From Sphingobium cupriresistens (GTDB lineage Bacteria; Pseudomonadota; Alphaproteobacteria; Sphingomonadales; Sphingomonadaceae), in NCBI RefSeq assembly GCF_004152865.1, contig NZ_SEOO01000006.1:62001-126000 (forward strand): DNA of 64,000 nucleotides, read 5' to 3'. The position numbers and the translations under genes were made by a program. Below the pieces are notes generated by a model. It had not been told where the DNA came from. It searched no databases and saw nothing but the letters and a program-made list of their open reading frames with translations. Positions 1-9,539 of the stretch are shown in pieces. How positions within the stretch are numbered: position 1 is the stretch's first letter; every line of letters begins with the position of its first letter.

Positions 1-1
1 G

Positions 2-868
2 ACCCTGGTCGTCAACAAGCTGCGCGGTGGCCTGAAGGTCGCTGCGGTCAAGGCGCCTGGCTTCGGCGACCGCCGCAAGGCTATGCTGGAAGACATCGCG
101 GTCCTGACCAAGGGCGAAGTGATCTCCGAAGATCTGGGCATCAAGCTTGAGTCCGTCACGCTGGGTATGCTGGGCACCGCCAAGCGCGTCACCATCGACA
201 AGGACAACACCGTCATCGTCGATGGCGCTGGCGACCATGACTCGATCAAGGGCCGCACCGAGCAGATCCGTCAGCAGATCGAGCACACCAGCTCGGACTA
301 TGACCGTGAAAAGCTGCAGGAGCGTCTGGCCAAGCTGGCTGGCGGCGTGGCCGTCATCAAGGTCGGCGGCGCGACGGAAGTCGAAGTCAAGGAGCGCAAG
401 GATCGCGTCGACGACGCTCTCCATGCAACCCGCGCCGCTGTCGAAGAAGGCATCGTCCCCGGTGGCGGTACGGCTTTGCTGTACGCGACCAAGGCGCTCA
501 ATGGCCTGACGGGCGTCAATGACGACCAGACCCGCGGCATCGACATCGTCCGCAAGTCGCTCACCGCTCTGGTGCGCCAGATCGCCAGCAATGCGGGCCA
601 TGACGGCGCCGTCGTGTCGGGCAAGCTGCTTGACCAGGACGACACCTCGTTCGGCTTCAATGCATCGACCGACGTGTATGAAAACCTGGTCGCGGCCGGC
701 GTGATCGACCCCACCAAGGTCGTCCGCACCGCGCTGCAGAACGCTGCCTCGGTCGCCGGCCTGCTCATCACGACGGAAGCCGCCGTGTCCGAACTGCCCG
801 CCGACGACAAGGCGCCGATGGGTATGCCCGGCGGTGGCATGGGCGGCATGGGCGGCATGGACTTCTAA
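2..868 (+). CDS. groEL: Chaperonin GroEL, C-terminal part (gene begins before the window)
   Basis: The reading frame is open from base 2 and gives the last 288 residues of the 60-kDa chaperonin, which forms the cytoplasmic double ring that folds proteins with GroES. Visible landmarks are [17 protein letters not shown] in the apical domain, the [11 protein letters not shown] segment of the equatorial domain, the stretch [12 protein letters not shown], and the classic flexible tail of Gly-Gly-Met repeats ending in MDF. The 5' end, and presumably groES, lie outside the window. A terminator follows at 951-985. Identity is certain; whether this is the only groEL copy cannot be seen. Confidence 0.98.
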   Translation, partial: TLVVNKLRGGLKVAAVKAPGFGDRRKAMLEDIAVLTKGEVISEDLGIKLESVTLGMLGTAKRVTIDKDNTVIVDGAGDHDSIKGRTEQIRQQIEHTSSDYDREKLQERLAKLAGGVAVIKVGGATEVEVKERKDRVDDALHATRAAVEEGIVPGGGTALLYATKALNGLTGVNDDQTRGIDIVRKSLTALVRQIASNAGHDGAVVSGKLLDQDDTSFGFNASTDVYENLVAAGVIDPTKVVRTALQNAASVAGLLITTEAAVSELPADDKAPMGMPGGGMGGMGGMDF

Positions 869-950
869 AGCGATCGTCGCAGGCGGGGCTTGCCTCGCCT
901 GCGGTTCGATCGCGGGAACGAAGTTTCCGGCTTTCCTGACGCAAAAGAAG

Positions 951-985
951 GGGCTGGTGGAGCGATCCACCGGCCCTTGTCTTTT
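951..985 (+). terminator. Rho-independent terminator of groEL
   Basis: GGGCTGGTGGA (951-961) pairs with TCCACCGGCCC (966-976) around a GCGA loop, with one G-T wobble, and is followed by the T-rich tail TTGTCTTTT. A second, GC-rich hairpin without a T tail lies closer to the stop codon (878-889 with 892-903). Confidence 0.8.
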
Positions 986-1034
986 GGATGGCGACCTTGA
1001 CGGGATCGCCTGCGATCCGATCCGCTGCCCGCCG

Positions 1035-1724
1035 TTATCGCGTCACCACCATCATCGGCAGTTCCGCCCGCACTTCGAACCCCAGCGTGCGGTAGAGCGC
1101 GATCGTGCGGTCGTGCGCGGCATAGGCGTGGAGGAAGGGGGTTTCGCCCCGGTCCAGCATCGCCTGGGCGACGATCCGCATCAGCGCGCCGGCCAGCCCG
1201 CGGCCGCGCCAGTCGGGATGGGTGCAGACCCCGCTGACTTCGGTGAAGCCCGGCAGCGCCATCCGCTCGCCGGCCATCGCGATCAGTTGGCCCTTGTCGT
1301 GCACGCCGATGAAGCGGCCCAGCCTGTGCGTCAGGGGCGCGAACGGTCCCGGCCTGGTGAGCAGGGCGAGGGCGCGCATATCCGCGGCATTGCTTTCGTC
1401 CAATGTCACCCAGGCGGGCGGGGCGGACGAGGAGGACGTGATCGAGGTGGCGACCATTTGCGCCAGCTTTGCAGTGCGTTGCACGGTGACGCCCGGCGGC
1501 GGGGTCACCGCATCGGGGCCGACCAGCCAGAGTTCGCCGCCCTCCGGCGCGAGCGTCGCAAGCGCCGCCCGGCTGGCCGCGCTGTCGTCCGCTGCCGCAC
1601 CGAAAGGGCCATAGAGCGGGTCGATCCGGCGGGCGCGGGCGTCGCCCTGCGCCAGCGCGGACCAGCCGGTCGACAGGCTGTGCCAGACGGGATGATCGAG
1701 CGGGTGAGACAGGGAGTTGGACAC
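1035..1724 (-). CDS. GNAT family N-acetyltransferase
   Basis: About 229 residues. The C-terminal half is a GNAT fold of the FR47-like kind: the acetyl-CoA binding motif A appears as VCTHPDWRGRGLAGALM, followed by the typical ending HAYAAHDRTIALYRTLGFEV. The substrate cannot be read from the sequence. The longest reading frame would begin at a TTG inside the palindrome at 1745-1763; I prefer the GTG at 1724, which leaves the operator outside the gene. It is divergent from the MarR-GNAT gene at 1786, so one regulator may control both. The N-terminal 90 residues are not conserved in any way I recognise. Confidence 0.8.
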   Translation of the reverse strand: MSNSLSHPLDHPVWHSLSTGWSALAQGDARARRIDPLYGPFGAAADDSAASRAALATLAPEGGELWLVGPDAVTPPPGVTVQRTAKLAQMVATSITSSSSAPPAWVTLDESNAADMRALALLTRPGPFAPLTHRLGRFIGVHDKGQLIAMAGERMALPGFTEVSGVCTHPDWRGRGLAGALMRIVAQAMLDRGETPFLHAYAAHDRTIALYRTLGFEVRAELPMMVVTR

Positions 1725-1744
1725 CAGTGGAGACTTTCGATTAT

Positions 1745-1763
1745 TAGTTGACGTTGTCAACTA
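1745..1763. promoter_or_regulatory. Perfect palindrome, probable MarR operator
   Basis: TAGTTGAC (1745-1752), spacer GTT, GTCAACTA (1756-1763): an 8+8 perfect inverted repeat centred in the 61-bp gap between the divergent GNAT genes. Size and position suit a MarR dimer, and a MarR domain is encoded immediately downstream. Autoregulation is inference. Confidence 0.7.
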
Positions 1764-1785
1764 TCATGGCTTAGCCTGTGTCGCA

Positions 1786-2757
1786 ATGACCGATGATCGC
1801 ACCCCCGCCGATATCTCCCCCACACGCCCCGCGCCTGAAACCGTGGCGGCGCTGCGCGCCTTCAACCGTTTTCACACCCGGTTCGCGGGCGTGTTGCAGC
1901 CCAGCTATATGGACAGCGGCATGGGCGTGACGGCGGCAAGGCTGCTTTACGAGATCGCGCAGGGGCAAGCGGGCGTACTGGCCAGCAGCCTGCGCGAGCG
2001 TATGGGACTGGACGCCGGCCACGCCAGTCGGATCATCGCCGGCTTCGAAAAGCGCGGATGGATCGCGCGGGGGCGAGGGAGCGACGCGCGGCAGCGGCCG
2101 ATCGCGCTGACCGCGCAAGGGCGAGCGGCCTTTGCGGCGATCGATGCGCGGACACGCGCCGACACCGCCGCGCGGATCGTCGAACTGGACCGGGGGCAGC
2201 AGGACGACCTGATGGCGGCCTTGGGTCAGGTTCGCGCGCTGCTGGGCGATCCGATGGCGAGTGAGGAGGCGTCCGGCGGCTGGTCGATCCGTCCCTTCCG
2301 CATTGGCGACCTGGCGCTGGTCGCGTCGCGCCAGGCACGACTATATGAAGCGGAATATGGCTGGGGGCGGGCGATGGAGGTGATGCAGGGGGAAATCACC
2401 ACCGCCTTCCTGCGCGATTTCAAGCCGGGGCGGGAGCAGGCCTGGATCGCCGAGCGCGACGGCGCGATGCTGGGCGCGGTGTTGCTGGCCGACGTCGGCG
2501 AGGATGTCGGGCAATTGCGCTTGTTGCATGTTGAGCGCGTCGCCCGCGGCCTGGGCATCGGCCGGGCGCTGATCGATCAGTGCGTCGGCTTCGCCCGCGA
2601 TGCGGGCTATCGGCAGATGATGTTGTGGACGCAGAATATTCTCACCCAAGCCCGCCGCCTGTATGAATCGGCAGGCTTTCAATTGGTGGAGCGCGAGGCG
2701 CATAGTCTTTTCGGCGCCGAAATGACGGGTGAACGCTGGATATTGGCGCTGCATTAA
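1786..2757 (+). CDS. MarR-type regulator fused to a GNAT acetyltransferase
   Basis: 323 residues with two domains. Residues about 20-150 form a MarR-like winged helix, with the recognition segment LDAGHASRIIAGFEKRGWIAR and the wing around RGSDARQRPIALTAQGRAAF. Residues about 165-323 form a GNAT domain with motif A LLHVERVARGLGIGRALIDQC and the ending TQNILTQARRLYESAGFQLV. MarR-GNAT fusions are a known architecture in proteobacteria, but their substrates are mostly undefined. The ATG at 1786 is chosen because an earlier in-frame ATG (1717) would read through the palindrome and the neighbouring gene's start. It probably represses itself and the divergent acetyltransferase through the 1745-1763 palindrome. 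Confidence 0.85.
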   Translation: MTDDRTPADISPTRPAPETVAALRAFNRFHTRFAGVLQPSYMDSGMGVTAARLLYEIAQGQAGVLASSLRERMGLDAGHASRIIAGFEKRGWIARGRGSDARQRPIALTAQGRAAFAAIDARTRADTAARIVELDRGQQDDLMAALGQVRALLGDPMASEEASGGWSIRPFRIGDLALVASRQARLYEAEYGWGRAMEVMQGEITTAFLRDFKPGREQAWIAERDGAMLGAVLLADVGEDVGQLRLLHVERVARGLGIGRALIDQCVGFARDAGYRQMMLWTQNILTQARRLYESAGFQLVEREAHSLFGAEMTGERWILALH

Positions 2758-2776
2758 CCGAAAAATAAAGGAAGAA

Positions 2777-4792
2777 ATGCGATCACGGGGGCGGGAACCG
2801 GAGACCCGCCATTTGCGCCTGCTGAAAACATTGCTGGAACGGCGCAGGGCGCAGGAACCGGGGCAGGACGCCGAGGTGCGGCGGAGCCTGGTCGAATCGC
2901 TTTATGCGTCGCCCACATCGCTGACCATCGGCGCGGTCACCGGCGTCGCTGTCGGCATCGTCATCAGCACATTGTCGGCGCCGGGGCCGATCCAGATGGT
3001 CGTTTCCGTCCTGTGCCTGGTGGCGACGCTGCGGGTCGTATCCGCCGTATTCTTCCATCGCCAGTTGGTGCGCGGCGCTGCGGTTGCATCGCGCAACTGG
3101 GAACTGGCCTATGAACTGGGCGCCTGGGGCTATGCCGGGTTGCTGGGTTTAATGGCCTTCGTCACGCTGATCGGATCGCCTGATCCAGTGACCCATATGT
3201 TGAGCGTGTCGATGGCGACCGGCTATGCAGGCGGCATTTCCGGTCGCAATGCGGGGCGCGTCCAGATCGCCATTGGACAGGTGTGCCTGACTCTGTTGCC
3301 GACCGCGACGGGGCTGTGGCTGGAAGGATCGACCGGCTATCGCGTATTGTCGGTGGCTATGGTGATGATGGTGCTGGGCCTGGCCGAAATCAGCTCCACT
3401 ATCCACCGTATCGTCGTTCAGGCGCTGGTCGGCAAGCGCGACAAGTCTTTGCTGGCTGACAAGTTCGAGCGATTGGCGCGGTTCGACAGCCTGACCGGCC
3501 TGGAAAACCGCATGGCGATGCAGATGCGCCTGCGCGATATATTCGACACCAACCAAAAGCGGAACGACGCCGTGACCATTCTGTGGATGGATGTCGACCG
3601 ATTCAAGGAAATCAACGATTCGCTGGGCCATATGGTGGGCGACCAGCTATTGCGTTGCGTTGCGGAACGCCTGAATGACGTGGTGCAGGACCGCGGGCGG
3701 ATCGCCCGGTTCGGCGGCGACGAATTCGTGGTCATCTGCCCGGACATGGACCGGGTGACCGCAGCGGCGCTGGCGCAGGAGATCATATCCTATTTCGCCC
3801 ATGGTTTCGACCTGAGCGACAATCACCTCTCCGTCACCGCCTCCATCGGTTACGCCGTCGCGCCGCAGGACGGGCGCGACATGGACGAATTGATGCAACA
3901 TGCCGACCTGGCGCTGTATGAAGCCAAGCGGGAGGGGCGCAATCGCGCCGCCAGCTTCAACTGGTCGCTGAAGGAGCGGTTCAACCGCGTTCACGAGATC
4001 GAGACGGGTCTGCGGCGGGCGCTGGACGGCGGCGAATTGAAGCTGCTGTTCCAGCCGATCGTCAATCTGGACGGCGGGCATATCGACGCCTGCGAAGCGT
4101 TGCTGCGCTGGGACCATCCGGTGCTGGGGCCGATCCCGCCATCCGAATTCATCCCGATCGCCGAGGGCATGGGCATGATCGAGGCGATGACCGGATGGGT
4201 GTTGCGCAACGCCTGCGCCGCGGCGGTGTCCTGGCCGGGCGACGTCCGCATCGCGATCAATATCTCGCCGGCCTCGCTCAAATGTTCCGAACTACCCGGC
4301 AATGTCATCGCGGCGCTGCTGGAGACGGGGCTGCCGGCGCGCAGGCTGGAGTTGGAGGTCACCGAATCGATCTTCCTCGACAATAGCGGGCAGACCAATG
4401 CGATCCTGCGCGAATTGCAGCGGATCGGGTTGCGGCTGGCGCTGGACGATTTCGGCACCGGCTACAGCGCGCTGTCCTATTTGCGCTCCTACCGGTTCGA
4501 CACGCTGAAGATCGACCAGAGTTTCATGGCAGGGGTGAGCGCCAATGCCGAGGATCGCGCCATCGTACGCGCGATCGGCAATCTGGCCCGCGACCTCAGC
4601 ATGGACACGGTCGCCGAAGGGATCGAGACGCCCGACCAGTTGGCGCACGCGCGCGAAGCGGGCTTCACCAATGTCCAGGGCTATTTGTTCAGTCGCCCGG
4701 TGCCGCGCGAGCGGATAGTCGAACTGATCGCGGCCGGTCCGCTGGACGGCAGCGAACGACCCGATCCGGTGCCGCGCCGACGCCGCGCCTGA
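2777..4792 (+). CDS. Membrane-anchored diguanylate cyclase/phosphodiesterase (GGDEF-EAL)
   Basis: 671 residues. The ATG at 2777 follows a clear AAAGGAAG ribosome site. A short cytoplasmic N-terminus is followed by several hydrophobic helices (about residues 45-205) forming a membrane sensor domain I cannot name. The GGDEF domain has an intact active site, RFGGDEFVV, at about residues 311-319. The usual inhibitory RxxD site before it reads QDRG, so product inhibition may be absent. The EAL domain has CEALLRW (about 438), NISP, LEVTESIF, LDDFGTGYS, LKIDQSF and AEGIET, that is, all residues expected for c-di-GMP hydrolysis. It probably both makes and degrades c-di-GMP. It is convergent with the RpfF-like gene, whose end is only 22 bp away. 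Confidence 0.92.
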   Translation: MRSRGREPETRHLRLLKTLLERRRAQEPGQDAEVRRSLVESLYASPTSLTIGAVTGVAVGIVISTLSAPGPIQMVVSVLCLVATLRVVSAVFFHRQLVRGAAVASRNWELAYELGAWGYAGLLGLMAFVTLIGSPDPVTHMLSVSMATGYAGGISGRNAGRVQIAIGQVCLTLLPTATGLWLEGSTGYRVLSVAMVMMVLGLAEISSTIHRIVVQALVGKRDKSLLADKFERLARFDSLTGLENRMAMQMRLRDIFDTNQKRNDAVTILWMDVDRFKEINDSLGHMVGDQLLRCVAERLNDVVQDRGRIARFGGDEFVVICPDMDRVTAAALAQEIISYFAHGFDLSDNHLSVTASIGYAVAPQDGRDMDELMQHADLALYEAKREGRNRAASFNWSLKERFNRVHEIETGLRRALDGGELKLLFQPIVNLDGGHIDACEALLRWDHPVLGPIPPSEFIPIAEGMGMIEAMTGWVLRNACAAAVSWPGDVRIAINISPASLKCSELPGNVIAALLETGLPARRLELEVTESIFLDNSGQTNAILRELQRIGLRLALDDFGTGYSALSYLRSYRFDTLKIDQSFMAGVSANAEDRAIVRAIGNLARDLSMDTVAEGIETPDQLAHAREAGFTNVQGYLFSRPVPRERIVELIAAGPLDGSERPDPVPRRRRA

Positions 4793-4814
4793 ACGCGCGG
4801 CGTGCGTCATCCCA

Positions 4815-5783
4815 TCAGCGCAACCGCGTTTGCGCTGCGGCAAGCCGGCGCATCATCCGCAAGTCGCGGTCCGACAACGCCAGCGCGGTGTCGGTCCAGG
4901 TTTCGACGATGTCGATCAATTCCTCCAGCGTCATCGGATTGACCCGGCGGCCCGCCCGGTTGATGCCGACATAACCGGCATGATGGGCGCTATGGTCCTT
5001 GATCCACTGGGCGGTCGCCGCTTCGCCTTCGCCGGTATCGACCACCTGCGTCACGATGCCCATCTCGCACATTTCGTCGGCGGTATAGATATGACCCTCG
5101 GTCAGCATCTGCCGCGCCAGCACCGGGCCGACCCGGCGTGAGAGAATCGAATAGGCGCCCATGCCGGGGAACAGGCCGAACAGCACTTCGGGCAGGCCGA
5201 AGCGCGCCTGTCGTTCGGCGATGATGACGTCGAAACACATCAGCGCTTCCAGCCCGCCACCCAGCGCATCGCCCTGGGCCAGGCCGATATTGATGATGTT
5301 CATGTCGTTGCAATGCCAGATGCGATCGACGATCTCGCAGCAGGCGACGCCATATTTCAGCAGCGTCTCCCGATCGCGGCGCTGGATGCATTCGGCGAAC
5401 ATCTCCAGATCGCCGCCCAGGTTGAAAACGCCGGGAAAGCGCGAACCCAGCACCATGAATTTAAGCGGGCCGTCCTGGCCGCGGCCGTCCGCGCCGCCGA
5501 ATACGCGGCGGCTTTCGCGTTGCCAGGCCATGGTGTCGCGAATCAGGCCCATATTGCTGTTGGGCCGTTCAAGCGGCGTCATGAACGCCCAAAGTGTCGC
5601 AAGGTCCGCGTCCCAGCGCACGTCGATCTGCCCCAGATCGAACAGGGTGGACTGGCGGAATGCGGCGTCGAGCGCACTTTCCGTAGCGGCGAGCGGCGGA
5701 TGGTCGCCACTGTCTGAAACATAGTCGTCCGACGCATGTTCAGCTTCGTCTCTGGTGGGATTAAACCGTCCTGAATCAATCAT
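4815..5783 (-). CDS. RpfF-like crotonase, putative diffusible signal factor (DSF) synthase
   Basis: About 322 residues of the enoyl-CoA hydratase/isomerase superfamily. The match to RpfF is specific: FNLGGDL, QGDALGGGLEAL and GLPEVLFGLFPGMGAYS follow the Xanthomonas RpfF sequence as I know it. The two catalytic glutamates (Glu141 and Glu161 there) correspond to Glu179 and Glu199 here, with the same 20-residue spacing. RpfF enzymes dehydrate 3-hydroxyacyl-ACP and release a cis-2-unsaturated fatty acid signal. The N-terminal 45 residues are extra and look disordered. Start chosen at the ATG at 5783; in-frame upstream starts exist (5810, 5852). The neighbouring c-di-GMP enzyme supports a signalling role. 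Actual DSF production is not shown by sequence, and some sphingomonad annotations would call this only enoyl-CoA hydratase. Confidence 0.8.
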   Translation of the reverse strand: MIDSGRFNPTRDEAEHASDDYVSDSGDHPPLAATESALDAAFRQSTLFDLGQIDVRWDADLATLWAFMTPLERPNSNMGLIRDTMAWQRESRRVFGGADGRGQDGPLKFMVLGSRFPGVFNLGGDLEMFAECIQRRDRETLLKYGVACCEIVDRIWHCNDMNIINIGLAQGDALGGGLEALMCFDVIIAERQARFGLPEVLFGLFPGMGAYSILSRRVGPVLARQMLTEGHIYTADEMCEMGIVTQVVDTGEGEAATAQWIKDHSAHHAGYVGINRAGRRVNPMTLEELIDIVETWTDTALALSDRDLRMMRRLAAAQTRLR

Positions 5784-6015
5784 CTGCGACCCCGTTTTTC
5801 TATATTGCATGAAAAGATCAGGCTGGACGGCACCATGCAATCGGGCGGTCATTCATTGACAGTGCGTTAACCATTTTTGCCCCTAACTGTTGCAAGGAGG
5901 TCGCCCCAAACCGCCGGGAACTGACGTCGATGTGGCGCGAATGCCACAAAAGCCCTTGCCGACCAGCAGCAAGATTGGACGATCAGGGCTTTGTTAACCT
6001 TTGTTAATTAGCCTG

Positions 6016-6201
6016 ATGGGTATGAACAGCGCGCGTCCAGCCACCCCTTGCGTCACACTGGCCCTGCATGATGCGGACGGTACGCCATGGCCATTGCGCC
6101 TGTCGGCAGACTGCCTGCGCTTCATCGGTCCCTATCGGCGAGTCGAAGGCTTCAACATTGACGCGATGGCGCTGTTCGACGGGGTCCGCAAGGCGGGCTG
6201 A
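6016..6201 (+). CDS. Small hypothetical protein
   Basis: A 61-residue reading frame starting MGMNSARP (a second ATG lies at 6022) with codon use like its neighbours, including G or C at most third positions. No domain is recognised. The sequence has a hydrophilic middle, LALHDADGTPWPLRLSADCLRF, and no signal peptide or membrane helix. It sits between the RpfF-like gene (divergent) and tgt (same strand, 80 bp downstream). It may be a real short gene; there is no functional clue. Confidence 0.5.
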   Translation: MGMNSARPATPCVTLALHDADGTPWPLRLSADCLRFIGPYRRVEGFNIDAMALFDGVRKAG

Positions 6202-6214
6202 TCCGGCTGGATCG

Positions 6215-6250
6215 CCGATCCCGGCACCGATCCCTGCACCGATCCTTGTG
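6215..6250. repeat. Three tandem 12-bp units
   Basis: CCGATCCCGGCA, CCGATCCCTGCA and CCGATCCTTGTG follow each other directly between the small ORF and tgt. The units diverge only at the end, as expected for replication slippage. Confidence 0.7.
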
Positions 6251-6271
6251 CGCGCGGCCGTTCGCTCTTAA

Positions 6272-7411
<1,140 letters not shown>

Positions 7412-7417
7412 GCGGAA

Positions 7418-9001
7418 TCAGGGCATGACGGTGATGGTGATGGCGTAGCTTCCCGCTTCGCCGTCATAATCCAGCGGCGCGCGCAGCTGGCGCGACAGGC
7501 CGGTCAGGACGCGGCCATAGCGTTCGTCCAGCCGGCTGGCCATCGCTTCGGACGCCTTCAGACCCGGCGATCGCACCATCAGTCGGGCGCGATCGTCGCG
7601 GTCCTGCTCCACTTGCACAGCGATCTGCATCTTCGATTGAGGCGCAAGCATCATTGCCAGTTCGACCAGTTCGGTCAACAGGAAGGCGATCGGCACGGCC
7701 ACATCCTGGCTGATGTGTAGATTGTCACTGTCGATCTGGATCGCGAAGCGGCGCGCGGCGGCAGGCGCGGTGCCGCGCAGGCTGGCCGACAATTCGCTGA
7801 TGAGCGGGCGGACGCCGACGCCGCGATTTTCCTCCAACTCCGCAAAATGATTGCGGTGAACGACCGACAGCGCGTCGACCCGGCGCTGGATCGAAGCATA
7901 GGCCTCGACCGCTTCGGCGTCATGGGCGGATCGCGCGTGCAAGTTGATGAGGCTGGCGATGATCTGGAGGTTGTTCTTGACGCGGTGATGGACTTCGCGG
8001 GTCAACTTGCGCTGGGTTTCCAGGCTTTCGGAAATCTCCGCCTCATGGGTGGCGACGTCCATGCTGATTTCATGGAAGGTTTCGCCGAGCGCCACGATCT
8101 CCTGCGCAGGCGTGCGGATGCGCTGCAAGGGTTGCAGCACTTCGCCCGGCTGATAGTCCGCCACCACCCGGCGCAAGAGCACCAGCGGGCGAATGAGCAG
8201 GCGGTTGACCACGAACCAGCCGATCGCCGCAGCGGCGAACCACATCACCATTGGCAGGAACAGAGAGAGCATCCGCGCCAGCGTGGCGGGCGGTTCGCGC
8301 ACCGTCATGGTCAGCAATATGTCGGGCGGGTCGAGCCGGGCGGACAGGCTGTTGCTATGGCCGTCTATGTCGGCGCCCGGACGGCTGACGATCAATTGCC
8401 TGGCGCCCTGGCGCAGGCTGAGCATGCGGTTTTGCAGCGCAGTGGCGGGATCGGCGATGCTTTCGAGATGCCCGCGCGAATAATAAGACAGCGCGACCAG
8501 TCGGCCGTTGCCGCTGCGCACGCGGCTGACCAGATGGGTCGGCAGCAATTGCGCCATCGGCCGGGCGAAGCGATCGGCGGGCGCTATGCCGGCCGGTTCG
8601 GGTTCGGGCGAATTGCACAAGCGGTTGCCCGCGCGATCGTAGATATAGAAATGGCCGCCTTCGGCATCATGGGACGTCAGGAAGAAGGCGAGACGCCGGC
8701 ACATGCCTTTGTCCGCGGCATTATTGGCCAGGGCGTTGACGACGAGTTCGAGCGCGGTGCGGTCCGATTGCAGATCGGCCGTCAGCTTGCGCGCGCTTTG
8801 CGTCACCGCGACGCGCAGCAACGCTTCCTTTTCCAGGTCGGCGGTGCGGATGGCCTGAAGCGATGCGACAAGCGCGATCAGACCCAGCGGCAACAGGGCC
8901 AACGTCAGGATGAGGAACATCTTGACGCCGGTCGAGCGGAGAAATTGCAGCAGAGGCTCAACCATGGAGCGGGCTGCCGGAGGAAGGCTGCCCCCGATCA
9001 T
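7418..9001 (-). CDS. phyP: PhyP-like HisKA_2 sensor protein, ATP-binding domain degenerate
   Basis: 527 residues. An N-terminal membrane helix (about residues 28-48), an extracytoplasmic sensor region, a second helix near residue 250, a HAMP-like linker, then the HisKA_2 box REVHHRVKNNLQIIASLINLHAR with the phospho-acceptor His. The expected ATP-binding features are missing: the N box reads ELVELAMMLAP where active family members have ELVTNALKHAF, and no DxGxG or second Gly box is visible. This fits PhyP of Sphingomonas, a negative regulator thought to act on PhyR as a phosphatase rather than as a kinase. It lies 7 bp downstream of nepR on the same strand, so the two are very likely co-transcribed from the EcfG promoter at 9367-9391. 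A later ATG exists at 8965. Confidence 0.85.
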   Translation of the reverse strand: MIGGSLPPAARSMVEPLLQFLRSTGVKMFLILTLALLPLGLIALVASLQAIRTADLEKEALLRVAVTQSARKLTADLQSDRTALELVVNALANNAADKGMCRRLAFFLTSHDAEGGHFYIYDRAGNRLCNSPEPEPAGIAPADRFARPMAQLLPTHLVSRVRSGNGRLVALSYYSRGHLESIADPATALQNRMLSLRQGARQLIVSRPGADIDGHSNSLSARLDPPDILLTMTVREPPATLARMLSLFLPMVMWFAAAAIGWFVVNRLLIRPLVLLRRVVADYQPGEVLQPLQRIRTPAQEIVALGETFHEISMDVATHEAEISESLETQRKLTREVHHRVKNNLQIIASLINLHARSAHDAEAVEAYASIQRRVDALSVVHRNHFAELEENRGVGVRPLISELSASLRGTAPAAARRFAIQIDSDNLHISQDVAVPIAFLLTELVELAMMLAPQSKMQIAVQVEQDRDDRARLMVRSPGLKASEAMASRLDERYGRVLTGLSRQLRAPLDYDGEAGSYAITITVMP

Positions 9002-9008
9002 CTGTGCG

Positions 9009-9263
9009 TCAGTCCAATTTGCTCAGCAGGTCCAGCATTTCGGACGGAATATCCTCATCCACGGCGCGCTGGTACACGGTGCGCAGAGCCTGGGAGACAT
9101 GCGCGTCCTCCTTGTCCGCGGGCGGCGGATTTTTCTGCTTAGCGGCGGAACCCGTCATCTTTGCTTTCCGGGTTGCGGCGTCGGCACTTTTGTCGTCATC
9201 GGCCACGCCCCGCTCTGTCGTTGAAGAAACCAAAATCAGCCCCTCTACAGCCATTTCCGCCAT
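9009..9263 (-). CDS. nepR: Anti-sigma factor NepR
   Basis: Up to 84 residues; the family core is the C-terminal 32 residues, VSQALRTVYQRAVDEDIPS followed by EMLDLLSKLD, which matches the two helices by which NepR binds either sigma EcfG or phosphorylated PhyR. The N-terminal half is basic and probably disordered, as usual. The start is uncertain: ATG at 9263 or 9254, or the GTG at 9206 preceded by GAGCGGGGC. It is divergent from phyR and upstream of the phyP-like gene. An EcfG promoter match stands 104 bp upstream of the 9263 start, giving the expected positive feedback on the anti-sigma factor. Confidence 0.9.
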   Translation of the reverse strand: MAEMAVEGLILVSSTTERGVADDDKSADAATRKAKMTGSAAKQKNPPPADKEDAHVSQALRTVYQRAVDEDIPSEMLDLLSKLD

Positions 9264-9366
9264 GTCGGCACGCCCGTTTCGCGGGTTTGCGTCATGACGT
9301 CAATTCGCACAATCATGCAATTCATGGGAAATTCACGATATCGTCTAAAAAACCATGTGGGTGCGA

Positions 9367-9391
9367 AACAAATCCGGTTGTCGATGGTTCC
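9367..9391 (-). promoter_or_regulatory. EcfG-type promoter driving nepR-phyP
   Basis: On the minus strand GGAAC (9391-9387), 17 bases, GTT (9369-9367). This matches the general stress consensus GGAAC-N16/17-(C)GTT apart from a T in place of the C, and points at nepR. Confidence 0.65.
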
Positions 9392-9539
9392 GCCCATCGA
9401 AGCATTTTTTACGCTGCGCAACTTTGCACGGCGATGGGGCGGCGGGGGGTTGTCATCCTGACATGGACATTCCATCCTTCCACCATGTTCCCATGCTTCG
9501 GGACAATGTGGCCCTGACGGGCAGGGAGAAGACTTGACG

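Noticed and set aside
834-1751. 305-codon frame running from the groEL end across the GNAT gene
   Set aside because: It crosses the groEL stop and the terminator and is antisense to a clear GNAT domain. The translation shows no domain.
9245-9475. Short frames in the nepR-phyR gap
   Set aside because: They cover the EcfG promoter of nepR, have no ribosome site and no codon bias.
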